From Epiperipatus broadwayi (Eukaryota; Onychophora; Udeonychophora; Euonychophora; Peripatidae): a DNA stretch of 64,000 nucleotides. Of the stretch, positions 35,325 through 48,635 are shown piece by piece; the stretch's first letter is position 1; every line of letters starts with the position of its first letter. The stretch spans positions 64,001 to 128,000 of the forward strand of contig JAQFVV010006627.1 of the NCBI GenBank assembly GCA_028023455.1, in the 5' to 3' direction. A program made the translations under genes and the position numbers. Under the pieces are notes generated by a model. The model was not told the DNA's origin. It saw only the letters and a list, made by a program, of their open reading frames with translations, and did not search any database.

Positions 35325-35415
35325 TTAAAGTTTGATCACCAGCTGTGACAGATTAAGCATCAATCTAGATACCTTTAACGCTTATAGATCACTCTACCAC
35401 TGAGCTAAACTGAAT
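35325..35415 (-). mobile_element. tRNA-derived SINE relic, family 2, copy 1
   Basis: Minus strand: a very good A box TAGCTCAGTGGTAGAGTG (plus 35390-35407) followed by AAAGGTATCTAGATT as a degraded B box, then CTGTCAC. It shares AAAGGT, a 20-base gap and CTGTCAC with the copy at 51.6 kb. Confidence 0.45.
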
Positions 35416-37139
35416 ACTACATAAAATTTAATTTGAGTTGTAATACAATAAAATTGTGTATTTACTTTTATGTACTGTAAATAATTAATTCACTTTAGAA
35501 TTATATGAGTATTAACATTTTACTGTAAATATATTTGTTTTGAATCATAAATAAATATATGAATTAAAACAGCACGAAATATAAAATTTTACAGGAAAAA
35601 AAAACTATTATTAAAACCAAGTTATGACTTAATAACTTACAAGAAAGTTAACATTTAGTTTTGCCTTCACCTTTATCTAAAAAAGTCAAATATTTCTTGC
35701 AATGTTTAGTCGTATAACTTTGCCCATAACAAATCACAATATCATGGTATTTTCTTTGTCCAATTGTTATTCTGCATGACGAATATATTTCATTCCATGG
35801 TATTAATACTGCCATCCCCTATGAGATAATAATGCTTTAATTTTTACCGCTCAAGCAATCAAATATTGATAATACTCTTTACATTAATGAGAGATGCCTT
35901 TTTTACTGTATTTTTAAATGTTTCCTAATGAAGATTTTTTTTCTTTTTAATTTTTAAAAGTTAAAAATGTCTTCTATTTTTTTTACCATTTTAAAATGGC
36001 AAACTCATTTTTTTTTTTTGCAATTTTAACTTTTTAAATGATTTTTATATAAATCCCCCATTGGTATAGCAATCAAGCACGAATGACCTCAATGGCAGGG
36101 ATCCATTATTCAAGTTTGAATTAAAAAACTTTGAGTTATTTTAAAAGTTAAAAAATATTTAATAGATTAAGATTTTAATTTTAACGTAAGTACCTACATA
36201 TCAGCAGTTAATAATGATTTAAAAGAAAGACAATTCTGTGCTGAAGAGAAAGTTTATTTACCCAATAATAGGCTTTGTTTACATTATAAAAACAGAAAAT
36301 AAAGTTTACGCATAAATGGATAGTTTTTTTGAAAAATTAAATATTTATTTCTTAGTAAATAGATAAAATATGTATTTAATTTTTGTTTGAATATATTTCT
36401 TTTAACAGAAAATTAGTCAATTGAAAAACTCCTGATGCCAAATAAAATCACATTCTATCAAGAAATTTCTTATTACTTTTGTACATGAAACATGACTTGT
36501 AATATTTCAAAGAATATTTTTATTATCTGAATTTATGCTTTACTGAAATTTGTTTTAAATATATAAAGATTTAGTGGAAAATATTTTTTCCATTACATAT
36601 ATTTATTTTTTTAGCCCAAAGCTGAAATAGTCATTGTTTAGATTACTTCTATTTATTCCTCATTTTTTTTAATTCACTGAGATATTTTATTTTCAAGATT
36701 AATATTTTTGTTTTCTTTAAAAATACAACTGAAAGAGAAAAAAAATCAATTAAGGCCTAGAAATATGTTCAACAAAAACAGCCAAGAATTTAAAAGATCT
36801 ATGTTAGAATGTAATTTCCTTCCACCAATTATTTCATCTGCATATATATTCATTAAATGTTTTTATTAAACTTTTTCTTTGAATTTTCACAATAGTAAAT
36901 ATAACAATTGCTCTCAGTTGATCACAATTTCTTATATTTTATGTGTAAGACCTAACGATTTCTTTAAATATTTACTGATTTTTATATACAAATGGTAGAT
37001 AACACCAACATATTGAACATTTTTGATAACTTCACATTTAACAAAAACGAGGTGTGAATGCCATAATATAAATATAAGAAATGTATTCCTATAACTTTAA
37101 TAGCCACTCACAAATGAATATGATTATTCTAACTAGAAA
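35416..37139. other. A+T-rich stretch, no gene seen
   Basis: Simple A+T-rich sequence with many T runs. Nothing is recognised. Confidence 0.5.
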
Positions 37140-37620
37140 TAAAAGAAAGAACAAAAAATTAAAGATGAATTCTACGATGCTAATGCAAACCAATCCGAGA
37201 AACATACAAATGACCACATATATCACAAGCAGGTCTTTTAATCATATTTGACATCTTGCAATATTTCATAAATCGGTAGAAAATATTTATTTGTGATAAA
37301 TTTCAATAATTTGCCTAATTATATCTCTTCATAAGATTGCATCCTAAACCATATCCTCAATGTTGCACTTCTTTAGAATATCATTGATATAATTTTCACA
37401 AGATATACGAAGTTTGTTCTCCCATTAATGTAATGCCCAACATCCATCATTAAATAATTTTTTGGGCTGTCTATTAGTATTGAATAACTTCATCTATCTA
37501 TCCTTGCAATAAAGCTTTAAATTTGTCATATCTAACATGCTCAAAACATTATCAAATAACTTATGAATTTGACAATATATTATTAGAATATTACAAACTA
37601 TCTTTAAACATTATTTTTTA
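37140..37620 (-). pseudogene. LINE ORF2 C-terminus with CCHH-type motif
   Basis: The minus-strand conceptual translation shows, near the 3' end, KRPACDICGHLY followed by SRIGLH and HRRIH. This is the C..C...SRIGL..H..H zinc-finger-like ending seen on many non-LTR retrotransposon ORF2 proteins. Upstream is a block NYINDILKKCNIED resembling the RYKD.LK..L..C.I region that precedes it in such elements. Stops and frameshifts are frequent. Traces may continue to about 38700 but I cannot support them, and no catalytic reverse transcriptase box is visible. Confidence 0.5.
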
Positions 37621-39104
37621 ACACCATAATATTGTCTTCATTGGATTTTCATATAATAACAACTTTAATACAACTCTTTTAATAATTATATGATGAATAT
37701 ATTAAATGCAGTAGCAAGATATTGGAATAAATGTTGCATCTGAATATCAAAGTTTCTTCTGTCTATACAGAATTCTACTAAGATATTTAAACTTATTTAC
37801 ATTTCTATCTGATTACTATCCTAGCTTATTCTATCACTGACTGATAGAATGTCTGATTTTTTTTTGAACATTGATTACTAAATGAAAGTCTTTACACTTG
37901 CCATTTAAAAAATTACGAGCATTCTATAATTCATCATTGGATTTAACAAAAATAACATCACCAGTATGTGGAAAATATAGAAGTGAAGATTTGATTTTGA
38001 CTTTACTTTATCCAAATTATAAACTTCATCATAAAAGCATTATTGCATTTTGATAATCAATTCATGATGCTGCCTATAAATTGTTCAAAGGCCACTGAAA
38101 TAAAAATAACACATTATTCTTCTTTAATACTTATTCTCATTCCAAATGCTTTACATCGTTAGTAATAATCTCATCTTTCATAGCTAAAAATCTGTAAGCC
38201 AAAAGTACCATACAGACAGCCTAAAATTACCTGAGCAAATCATTAAAATGATTGACAATTGCCATTGTTAAAAATAGAGGTTTTTGGATTTTTATCCATA
38301 ATGAAGATAAGACATCTAAAACTGTTCAATTTGAAAAAGTGTACAAACAAAACTTCTACTCTATAAAAAAAAAAATTATATACAAAAAAAGATCATTGCA
38401 TGTTAATGCCAATGCCTCTGTATAATATTTCCAGTTTGAGAAATAGATTGGGTCTTCAAAAATCATCATTTTTCCATGGTAACAGTTATTAACATTATTC
38501 ATTCTTTATAGCTTTTGTTTTTCTTCAGTAGGATTTTTTTATATGATGATTGCTTTTACTCAGCACTGAAAATTCATTAAGATTATATGCCAATTTTATC
38601 AACGTTTCCTCCATCTATGAAGAGGTTTTAGTATTAATAATTTATTATGTTACTAATGATGGTAACATTATCTTTATCAAGGAAATTTAAGAATTGGAAT
38701 TTTTTTTTTTTTTTAAATGGCAAAAATTTTAACAATGTTAGAAAGTTTGCAGAAATACAGTCAACTTTTAATCAAGTTAAGTTTTAAAGAAAATCCAATA
38801 GATTTGTTCTTAACAATGATCTTCAAAACATTCAATGTACATAAAATAATAATGACATCAGATGCTTAATTTACATTGTGGAGTCCTGAAACAGAGCATG
38901 TTTACTTCTATTCCAAAACATTATTTGAGATGACTTTTTATCTATTATAAAAGAGTAATATTTAAATTTTAATACAAAAATTCGCATTATTGTACATTAA
39001 AAAAAAAAAAAAATCCAATTATATTTTTTCATGACTAATTTTTTTTTGTCTGTTCTACCATTTTTCTCTAAAAACAAGAACAACATTAAAAATATGTATG
39101 TAAA
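37621..39104. other. A+T-rich stretch, possibly eroded LINE
   Basis: Could be the decayed upstream part of the minus-strand LINE. No motif is certain. Confidence 0.35.
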
Positions 39105-39790
39105 AAAAAAAATTCTCTTAATCTTCATTATAAGATATCTAAATATATATATATATACACACTTTGATTTTTTTTTTATGTATATATTTCAATATTTCTC
39201 CCATATTTCATAATAAAAAACAATATCAGATTAAAATATGCATTAATGCAAGAATTAAAATTTTCATTCCATGCATTTATGACAATGTCAAGAAACTGAA
39301 GTACACATTTTACTTAAGATATTGATGAACATTCTGCTCCTAATAATATGCTATAAATCAATATTAGGTGATGATTTTGTGATATAAATTTTATCCTCAT
39401 AAAAATAATTCAATAAAAAAATGTAAATAAAAAAACATCACCTCACAATCCTATGATTTTTGCTATAAGATGTCTAAACAAATAACCAAATAAATTGATT
39501 TTTAATAAGTTCTGTATTTATTTTCATTAATTTGATTTCATAATTTTATGATGAAAAAAAATATCAGATTAAAATATGTATTCTGGCAAAAGCTTAATTT
39601 TTAATTTTTTAACATCTAATTTCTGCTATCAATGAGAAACTAAAATGCACACTTCATATACCCATTGATATTGATACATATCCTGCTTCTAATAGTATGC
39701 TGAAAATCAGTGTTATTTGAGGATATTGTGACATATTTTAAGTATCATTATAAAAATATTCTTTAGTGTTAAATCTGAAACAGATTCAAC
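39105..39790. repeat. About 338-bp tandem duplication
   Basis: The two units share TATCAGATTAAAATATG (39220 and 39558), a GAAACT block and CTGCT.CTAATA.TATGCT in the same order and spacing. They are diverged by many substitutions. Confidence 0.7.
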
Positions 39791-41069
39791 ATTGTTCACC
39801 ATTGACCTACCCATATTTTTGCAAAAATGTTTTCCAGATATTTTCACTGTTCGAAATGTAAGATTGATAATATTCATTATTATACTATATTTTAGCCAGC
39901 TATATATTCTTTTGATATTTTATTCTTAATTTTAATGAACAACAAAAACTATATTCCAATTTAATAAATAAATATTAAATATATTATAATCAACAATGAA
40001 AATCTAATAAAATCAATAGTAAAGTATTGGCTTTCTATTTTGAGTATTTTCTAGGCAATCACATAAGCGATTCCCAAAAGAAAAAAACTCCTGAATACAG
40101 ACACTATTATTAGAGAACAAAAATTAGTTACAGTTGCCACAGCTACTACTCATTATGTTAATATTCTATCAACATTTTTCTTGAATATATCACACATAGC
40201 CATAGGGATTATCAGTTAATAGTAATTGATAACTTCTTGGAAACATCAAAGGTTAAAGATTATCTCTATCTACATGGATATTATTCCATTTCTATTCTTT
40301 ACACACACACACACATATATATATATTAAATTGAAGAGTTTCATGAGCTACAGATATAAAAAGTTAGCCACATTCATCCATGTATAATTTATTTTATTTG
40401 TATATAAACTGATGCTTCAACCAGGTTACACTGAAAACACTGATGTATAACAATAATGAACATTCTGTTAATAGAAAATAGAAAAAATAATTTGAGAAAT
40501 TATTTAGATTATACATAATGCTAACTGAGTCTTTTTGGATAACAGTTTTTATGACCCCTGGCAGAAAGCATTGCAATCAAGCAAAAAAAAAAAAAAATTA
40601 TATTTGATCTTCAACAGTTAGCAATTTACTGGTGTTTTTCACCATTCCTTGACAAAAACTGTTATAACATCTTATATTCAAGATTCTTTATAATGCAAAA
40701 ATAATAATCACATGGCTAGTAGTTTGATCAGTCAAGTAATGTCCAAGTATTAAAAGTGCCAGACTGGATAAAATAATTTCCATCAATTTTATTGAGCATT
40801 TTTTTTGCCTCAGCTGAAAACTGAGATGCAAATCTTTCTATCTTAATTCAGCTACTTTCATCACTGCAGTAATCAATGCAAAGTAGTTCTCCACTTAGGA
40901 AAGTGAAGCTTTTACATGACTGCTTGTTGAAGTCAATTTATGTAAGTAGGATTTCCATTCAGATGTAAAAATATAAACACAGTTTATACATTAATTTTTT
41001 CAAAATTATTACATCATCTAGTTAAAAGTTTTTAGAAAATTCAGTCTTTATTTATACTTTTTTAAATAT
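39791..41069. other. A+T-rich stretch with CA/TA microsatellite
   Basis: (AC)n(AT)n at 40303-40325. No gene is seen. Confidence 0.5.
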
Positions 41070-41200
41070 TTTAAATTGTTAGTAATACCACATAGGTCAA
41101 TATGTAACACAGTATATATCAAATGGCGTTATCTTTTTCTTCAGAAGGTGCTATTCTGACTAATTGTGAGACTAAATTTGAAGTGATTCTAGATACAATT
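41070..41200 (+). mobile_element. Penelope-like 3' tail fragment (tRNA-like family)
   Basis: TTGTTAGTAATACCACA, then TTCTTCAGAAGGTGCTATTCTGACTAATTGTGA, corresponds to the tail arms at 23.1 kb and 60.25 kb. On the minus strand it would be the 3' end. The tRNA-like part is not preserved here. Confidence 0.6.
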
Positions 41201-41839
41201 TTCCTGCTAGATATTATTGATAAGACAAATAGCACTTGGATAAGAAAATACTACTATTAAAAATATCAAGTTTCATACTAAGCTGTGTTTTATTACTAAT
41301 GAATGGCTAAATGTATTTTAGAAATATATAAAATTTGATTTTTTTTCTAAAAAAAATTTAACAGTTCAACCGGATCTGGCATGGGTAGATGTTGATCATG
41401 GTTCACTATTGAACCAATAATTTTTTTTGGAGTGAATACCTGAATTAAGAAAAAATAATAGCAACCAATTATACATTATGCTAGATTAGATAGCTATACC
41501 CAAAGAATTCATTTTTCGTACTGGCTACTACAGATAAAACTCGGCTCTTCACAATTGAGGCAGCTATATAGTAAGGCAAGCTAGCTGATAAATGTGTCAG
41601 ATGACGCGTCTTCATTCAGTGTATATCAATTACAAATTCATCAACTCAAATAAGTACACTGTAAAATACAAATGTGCATTATGCAGTATTAAATATATTC
41701 AGTCAGTCACAAAGTTGATAACTGTGTTTCTTGTTATGCCAGATGCACAGATTTAAGTACTTTATCATTAAAAAAAATACTATTTTATCATATTTTAAAA
41801 GAGGGAAGTAATGTTTGAAACAACGCAATAAAAATATAT

Positions 41840-41889
41840 AAACATCACATGATCACAATTTTTATGCTTGCTTATAACTGTTATAAGCT
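41840..41889 (+). repeat. 50-bp repeat shared with the Penelope-like element at 61.9 kb
   Basis: AACATCACATGATCAC, then TTTATGCTTG.TTATAACTGTTAT, is nearly the same as 61907-61956 and in the same orientation. The adjoining element fragment is inverted between the two loci. Confidence 0.75.
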
Positions 41890-41949
41890 AATGAGCTTGG
41901 ATTGAAAATATTATTGTGTTTTCAATTTAAGACTCATAGTTTTGTAGTT

Positions 41950-42155
41950 AAGTAGAGATAAAAGGTGGTTGCTAGAGGGTTGCAATAGATCCTAGGATCT
42001 AGATATAGTGCTCTCAAATCCAAGGCTCCACTGACAAAGGCCACAAATCAGAAACTAGTCTGGGGATATTGGATGAGTAGGCACTAGATGGGGATTTTAT
42101 GCACAAGCCTTCTGACATCCACTGATTACTCTGGATTGCACTGAGTGGCAATACT
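41950..42155 (-). mobile_element. Penelope-like element, 5' fragment
   Basis: Reverse complement of 61970-62165: it covers the region before the N-terminal coding frame and the first dozen codons of that frame. It begins to differ completely beyond ACCTTTTATCTCTACT. Many substitutions separate the copies, so this one is older. It contains the hammerhead-like motif on the plus strand. Confidence 0.8.
42018..42074 (+). ncRNA. Hammerhead ribozyme-like motif, core mutated
   Basis: Type I layout. Outer stem I is ATCCAA (42018-42023) with TTGGAT (42069-42074) and inner stem I is CTCCA with TGGGG. The first core strand CTGACAA is at 42031-42037. GAAAC follows at 42051-42055, then TAGTC (42056-42060) closing a minimal stem III, with cleavage expected after 42060. 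The core should read CTGANGA; here G8, the proposed general acid, is A, so this copy is predicted inactive. Stem II (42038-42050) pairs poorly. Confidence 0.6.
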
Positions 42156-42683
42156 GTATGGAGAGTTTTGCCTGATTTAAAAATATATATATACAAATTT
42201 AATACAGAGGGGAAAAAATAATCCTTCTTTACCATTAATAAATGCAAAATGTGTGTTATATATGTCATATAAGTGTGACACTTTTAAAAAAGAAAATGTG
42301 AAAAGAAATTGTAAACTCATGTATACAAGTTTTGATTAAGATTTTCCATTAAAAAGTAAATTATGCAAGTAAAAGTTAAAAAATTTAAGTCACAGTAAAT
42401 CAGCCAACAATCATATTTTATTAAACCCATTAAATTTAAATCTGCATCAATTCAATCATTTCATGTGAGTTATGTGTTAATGGCATAAAAATCTTTTTAA
42501 GATTTAAGAATATTATAAGAAGCATATCTAGAAGCCAGCGAGCAATTCATTATTTGATTTATTCAAGAACAAAATGAAGTTATTTCTGCAATTAGAGACA
42601 TACAACTTCTTGTAGAACAGTCATATGATATACAGAAACTATAAATTCTGATTTAGTTAAACAAGTAACCAAAGATAAGATTA

Positions 42684-43935
42684 ACTGCCTTTATTTTTCA
42701 TTGCAATTTGATGAATCTCACAAGATATTTGATATTCCTCTGTTTTTATTTTTATAAGAATGTCTTTTAAGGACATGAATGTTAAACAATAATTATTAAC
42801 AACATTACCTAGATGTTTACTGTGTTTTCAAAAAAAAAAAAAATATTGCAGGTGAAAAAAATTCTAATTTATAAAATTGTATTGACAAGAGATGGAACAT
42901 TGTCAATGACCAGAGTAGAGAAATCAATCGATTTTTGTGACTATTAGAGATGATTTTCCAGACTTGTTTTTGTATCATTGCATTATTCAGCAGCAGACCC
43001 TCTGTTGCAAAATATAATGGAAATCTAGATGAAAATTATAAACTCATTTGAGGTAAAAGTCTTCAGAAAAGAATGTTTCAGGCACAACTAACAGAAAATG
43101 ATTCTAAATATGGTGGATTGTTATATCGTTCAGATGTTCTCTGGTTAAATCAAAAAAATATTTTTACAAAGACTTAGGATCTATTAGAAGAGGTAATTTT
43201 TTTTTTTAAAGACAAAAGATGAAATATACTTTGAACTTAGTGATGATAATTTGTTGGTGGATTTAGGTTTCATTACTAACATAACTAACCATCTTAATGA
43301 ATTGAATTTAAGATTGCAAAGGAGAAACAAAACAATAGCCAAAATGATTAGATCTATTAATACTTTTAAAAATAAGTTAAAGCTGTTATTTATCGAGTTG
43401 ATGAGAATGAATTAAAAAATTTCAAATACATTTCTGATGAATTGTCAAAAAATAAAAGTACATTCAACAAAGATAAATGTTATAAGTAAATAATACTCTT
43501 CACTCCAAACTGAAAGATGTTTCCAAGAATATGATAGATTAAAGCCAATAGTTATATTCATGAGCAATCTATTTGGCAATGTTAATGTGGAACAAATAGT
43601 TGTAAATATAAATAATGCATTTGCTTCATCTGTGGATGAAAATGAAATTCTTAAAATAAAAGCATATAATTCAAAACCTAAAAATCACTTCTTAAAGTCT
43701 GATAGATGAAGAAAGTTATCCAAATTTCAAAAAAAGTTGCATTTAATTTAATATTGTTTATTTGCTCTACTTATCAATGTGATCCTACATTTTTGACCAT
43801 GAATATGATTAAGTCAAAATTCCACTTCCAGCTCACAGAAGCCTATTTCAAATCCTGTGTAAAAGTAATAATTAGTTATTATGTATCCAGATATTCAAGA
43901 TTAGTTAGCCAACATGCAATGCAAATCTTTGGCAA
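42684..43935 (+). pseudogene. hAT transposase relic (GTF2IRD2/ZBED-like)
   Basis: The plus-strand translation in mixed frames shows CLYFSLQFDES (first catalytic region D.S, near 42690), YHCIIQQQTLCCK (the HCIIHQEALCAK block, near 42975) and YGGLLYRSDVLWLN (the Y.EVRWLS block, near 43110). Then ELSDDNLLVDLGFITNITNH leads into LNELNLRLQ (43230-43330), and STYQCDPTFLTMNMIKSKF with LTEAYFKS forms the C-terminal dimerisation motif (43760-43855). This order is that of hAT-type transposases whose relatives gave host genes such as GTF2IRD2. Frameshifts and stops are frequent, and no terminal repeats or 8-bp duplication were found. Confidence 0.8.
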
Positions 43936-46900
43936 CTTAATCATTTTTCATACTTCTACTTGGAATTTTTATTCAATATTGATTTTTTATTATTATATAT
44001 TGAATTTTTTGATAATAAATTAATATTTGTAATACTTATAATAATTGATATTATTTGTACTTATTATTATTACGTTGTAACATGTAGGTGGTGTGATACT
44101 AGGAGAAAATTTCAAGTATCTCTTACCATGCGAAAGCCTGCTCACCCTGAACTAGATGGTATAAATAGTCCAATATATAATTACAAATAACTTATTTTAT
44201 ATTATCATTTATAAACCTTCAATTTTCTCATTAAAATTAATCTCAAAATAAAAAATAATAATCAACTAACACTTAATAAACTCAATCAATAATAAAATAA
44301 TTTACTTAATTAAAGTGTAAAAATAATTTATTTGAGAAATAAAGGGGGAGTGAGGGTGAGAATGAAAAAAAGATGGAAAGAAAATGCTACTGAAGACAAT
44401 ACTACTATGCAATAATTAATAGAAATAAATAATTAAAATAAAATACTTATAATTGCCTACAATAATAAAAAAGGCAAATAAAAAATAATTTGATAATAAT
44501 AATTAAATGAGATATTTCTTTCAAGAACACTTTGATTAATCTGATTTACAACGCAGCTTATATATTATTTATAACAGCTTTCATACACTTCAAATCAGCG
44601 CTCGCATCAATTCCTATGTTTTGTCTAGAGACCTCATTAATCGAACACTTTTATGAAAAAAAATATATATCAAAATCAACTAATAGCGTGACCAAATCCA
44701 AAATAATTTTTATGATATGAAAATTATAATTTTAATATCTTTCTCCCTTTAGGAACAATCTATCATTTTTTTTTTTTGAGTTGCAAACTTTTAATTCAGG
44801 ACAACAAAAACATAAAGTAAATCATAACTTGTGCATGCTTCACAAATATTTACTGACAGGTGAACTAAATTGAAATGATGGATGCAAAGAAAAACCAATA
44901 AAATCTTCCAGAATTCATTTCCTGTGTTAATGATATGGTATATATTAAATATTTAACAAGTATAGAAATACTAAAGTTTAAAAAAAAAAAAAATGTTGAG
45001 GGATTAGAAATGCCTTTGTGTCATGTGACATGAACAAATATAAACATATACTGTACAAAGGCATTATTATATATATATATTTTAACAAAAATTTAAATAT
45101 AAAAGAACGAAAAGAAAGCGCTAAATTTGTAGTCGTGTAATATATAGCACCTCGCATTTACAACAAGATAAAAAATATTATGGAAATATGTGTAAGCTGT
45201 ATATTATATAAAATTTTAATTTGTAATAAAATGTTGATATCTTGAATTTGTAATAAAATGTTGGGTATTGAAATCAGATTACCAGTAAAGTATAAGGTAA
45301 GCTAATGATGGAATGGCCTTCAGATGAAAAATAAAATCAATAAATAGCTCTATGTTGTTTGGCACAGTGATAGAGTGGCAGACTTTTGGGTTCAAGAACT
45401 ATAGATTAAGACTCAGGCCTAACATTTCTGTAGCTAAAACTTTCTATGAACTCCTAAGAAACAAATCATTTGATTATTTAATCAATAAACTATGCATAAC
45501 CAATAGTATCTCCTATTGTCTTATCGGCTCATCAAAGACAACTTTTTTCAGCCTTTTCTCTGTGTTCTTTCATTTATTCTCAATCTTCATTTTTTTACTT
45601 TTACTACATTCAATAAGGTTGGTATAGATCTGAGTAGCCATCACAAGTCTCTCATATCATAGGTAATCTCCCTGTGACAATGTGACTATGTTTCTATGCA
45701 ACTAATTACATACACAGTCTTTTCTTGTATACAAATATTTATGTAACGTAAGATATGCAAATCATTCAGAAGTGAAACAAGAACAAACACTGGTAACCTT
45801 TAGTTATTATCTTGCACTTAGGCAGAAAATGAGTCACTTTGGAACTGGATTTAAGGACTTTCAGATAATGATTATATAATGGAGAAATATTACTGAATGA
45901 TCCTTGCAATTCACAAATATGAATGGATCTATCTATCAATGGATTGTTACTCAAAATCCAGCTGTGTTTTTATGAAAAAAAGTTTATTCGTTTAAGTAAT
46001 AAAAATAGTTGCAAAATAATTAATAATATCAAAATAGGCAGTAATAGAAAAAATATTTTTTCTAAATGTAGGTACATGAAATATGTCATAGTGTAAAAGT
46101 AGGACAATGCCTGTAGATAGTCAAGGAATTGTCAAACTTTAATCATGAAATGGTTGCTGTTAATACAATCAAATTTCTCAAAGGTACATTTAAATCCATA
46201 GAAGCATACACTGACATAAAATCATCTTCATTTTCTAGTAAAATCAAATATTGATGCCCATATATAGGTATATCTATAGATTATGCCAAATTATATTTAT
46301 AGCCCAATGCTTTGTCTCAACAACCATATTATCATTAAAAAGTTCAAACATTAATACTTTGAATCAAAATATTTGGATTTTTGGATAAAAAAAATAATAT
46401 TGAAGTGCTATGTATTCCCCTTAGTGAAATCAGGATGAAGAAACTTTAAATAATTTTCTAATTTACTACATTGGATAATACCAATATAACACAATCTGTC
46501 ATGCCAACAATAAACATCTTTATCAAAAGCCTTGAGAGAAGACTTATCAAACATTAGAACCATATCTTTTAGTTTTTATATTCAATTATATCTCCATGTA
46601 ACTTCAATTCATTATGCATCTAATTGAAGCCTTTTCTTATTATCTGCAGGTTCGTTAACACAGGCAGCTCTAGAAATGTTTACTTTTTAATTAATGCTAT
46701 TTTAATTCCTTTTTTTTGCTCTGAATATAAATATTAATAGTAAAATGAATAATTTGTATTTCACCATTTTGTTTTATAAATATAGTTCATTAATATACTT
46801 AAAAATTGAAAAAAAAAAATCTTTTAACACAATTTTTCCTTTCAAATCTTGTTTTTTTTTTTAAAATTTTATGAATCATTTTTTTAAATTTTAATTTAAC

Positions 46901-48635
46901 TCCAAAGTTTCAACCAAATTATATGGTCATTGTGAAGGAGGCATCGGCTAGTAATTTGAGGTTACACAATCAGGCACCATAAAATATGGATTTTTAAAAC
47001 ACCAGAGTATGATTCCTCTTGTAGACAATACCTTAATTAAATATAATTATTAAATACAAGAATGGTGATCTTGTTTTATAATTAAAAATATCTTACCTTA
47101 GTTCTTAAAATATCTTTATCCAAATATAGGTTCTTTTTAATTTTAAATATCATAAAATACATTTATCTCAAATATAATAAGTTCTTTTGCAAGTTTAAAA
47201 TTTCTTGACTTCAGGATTCAAATTCAGAATAAAATGCACTTGAAACAAAGAGTTAATGGTAATACTTTAACTTTTTAACAAAAAATATGATTATTATTTA
47301 AGCTAGACATGGAATATTTGATACTTCTCTTAGTTTATTTTGGAATCTTAGTATTTTTAAGAAAGTAGAAATGAAATTACATAATAATGGAGCGCTCAAA
47401 TATTTAAGCAATATATAATTGATAATTTGAAAAATATTTTTAAATACTTTACAATTATTTAAATATAACTACTTCACTTCTATTAACCATAAAATACAGA
47501 AATCTTATATTTTCTGATGCAAATTTGAATCAGCAATATCAAAATAATGTAGAAGGCAGTAAGAATGCCGCCAATTACATAAGTGCATTTGAAATAAAGT
47601 AAATATTTACTATGAATGCAGGTAAAATAATTATTAAGCAAAATGAATGTATAATAAAAGAAAATTATTAATGCAAACTTTATTAAAGTAGATTTTCTGA
47701 TAAAAAAATATGATAATGCAATGATGTTATAATGGCAATGAAACAAAAATGTATTTAATTAATAATAAAAATATTTATTTATAATAATTGTTATTTCTTT
47801 TAACCTACTATACTATATTTACAAATATTAATAACTTTATATGTTGCTGTACTTTTCTTAAAACCATTTTTACAATTTTATCATAGAAGTTATATTTACT
47901 ACCCTATTGTTCTCTTATTCATCAAATAGTCTATTTATGACCAGTGCCCATAATGTAAAACAATATACCATATGCCTTTGTCCAGGCTACTAAAAGATCT
48001 TATACACTTTTCTTAATCAAAAACAGTATTAAAAATCAGTTAGTTATACATACTATTTTTAAACTCTAATTTTAAAAACCCTCACAAAAATTGATATTTA
48101 ATAAATCATAACTATTAGTCAAGCTATTTATTTTAAAAAATACATAACTAAAAATCCTAATGATGTTAACTAACCATTTCAGACAGCATCTATTAGAAAC
48201 ATGTTAAGCTCTAGATGAACTCTTCTTTAGTTTAAATATTAATTTTATTCTTTCAAGTAGGCATTAAACAATCTAAGATAACTTTTTAAATAAATGCTAA
48301 CTAAATAGGCTAACTGAATTATTTTAACTCATATTACTGAAACATATAATTTAGGATTTTTATTATAATAGTACAGATAAAAAATTTACTTATTATAATA
48401 GTAAAAATTTTTTTTCTAATGCTTTGAAAGATATATCTAATACACAAGGTTATATATATATATATATATATTCACAAAGAACTTTCAAAACAACACAACA
48501 AAAATATCATACAAACCATTTTTTTAAATTAAAAATTTATCTCTTGCTCACTATCATTCTTTTACATTCTAGAACTCTCTCTTTTTTTAAATGTACTTTT
48601 TTTTATTATACAAAATACCTTCAATTACTATAATT
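43936..48635. other. Long A+T-rich stretch, no gene recognised
   Basis: A short complex patch at 44085-44170 follows the hAT relic. At 45352-45425 a GTGATAGAGTGG and GGGTTCAAG pair resembles worn tRNA boxes. (AT)n runs occur at 45070 and 48446-48470. Nothing else is seen. Confidence 0.4.

Noticed and set aside
36060-36130. tRNA-like sequence near GGTATAGCAATC
   Set aside because: No acceptable B box and no stems.
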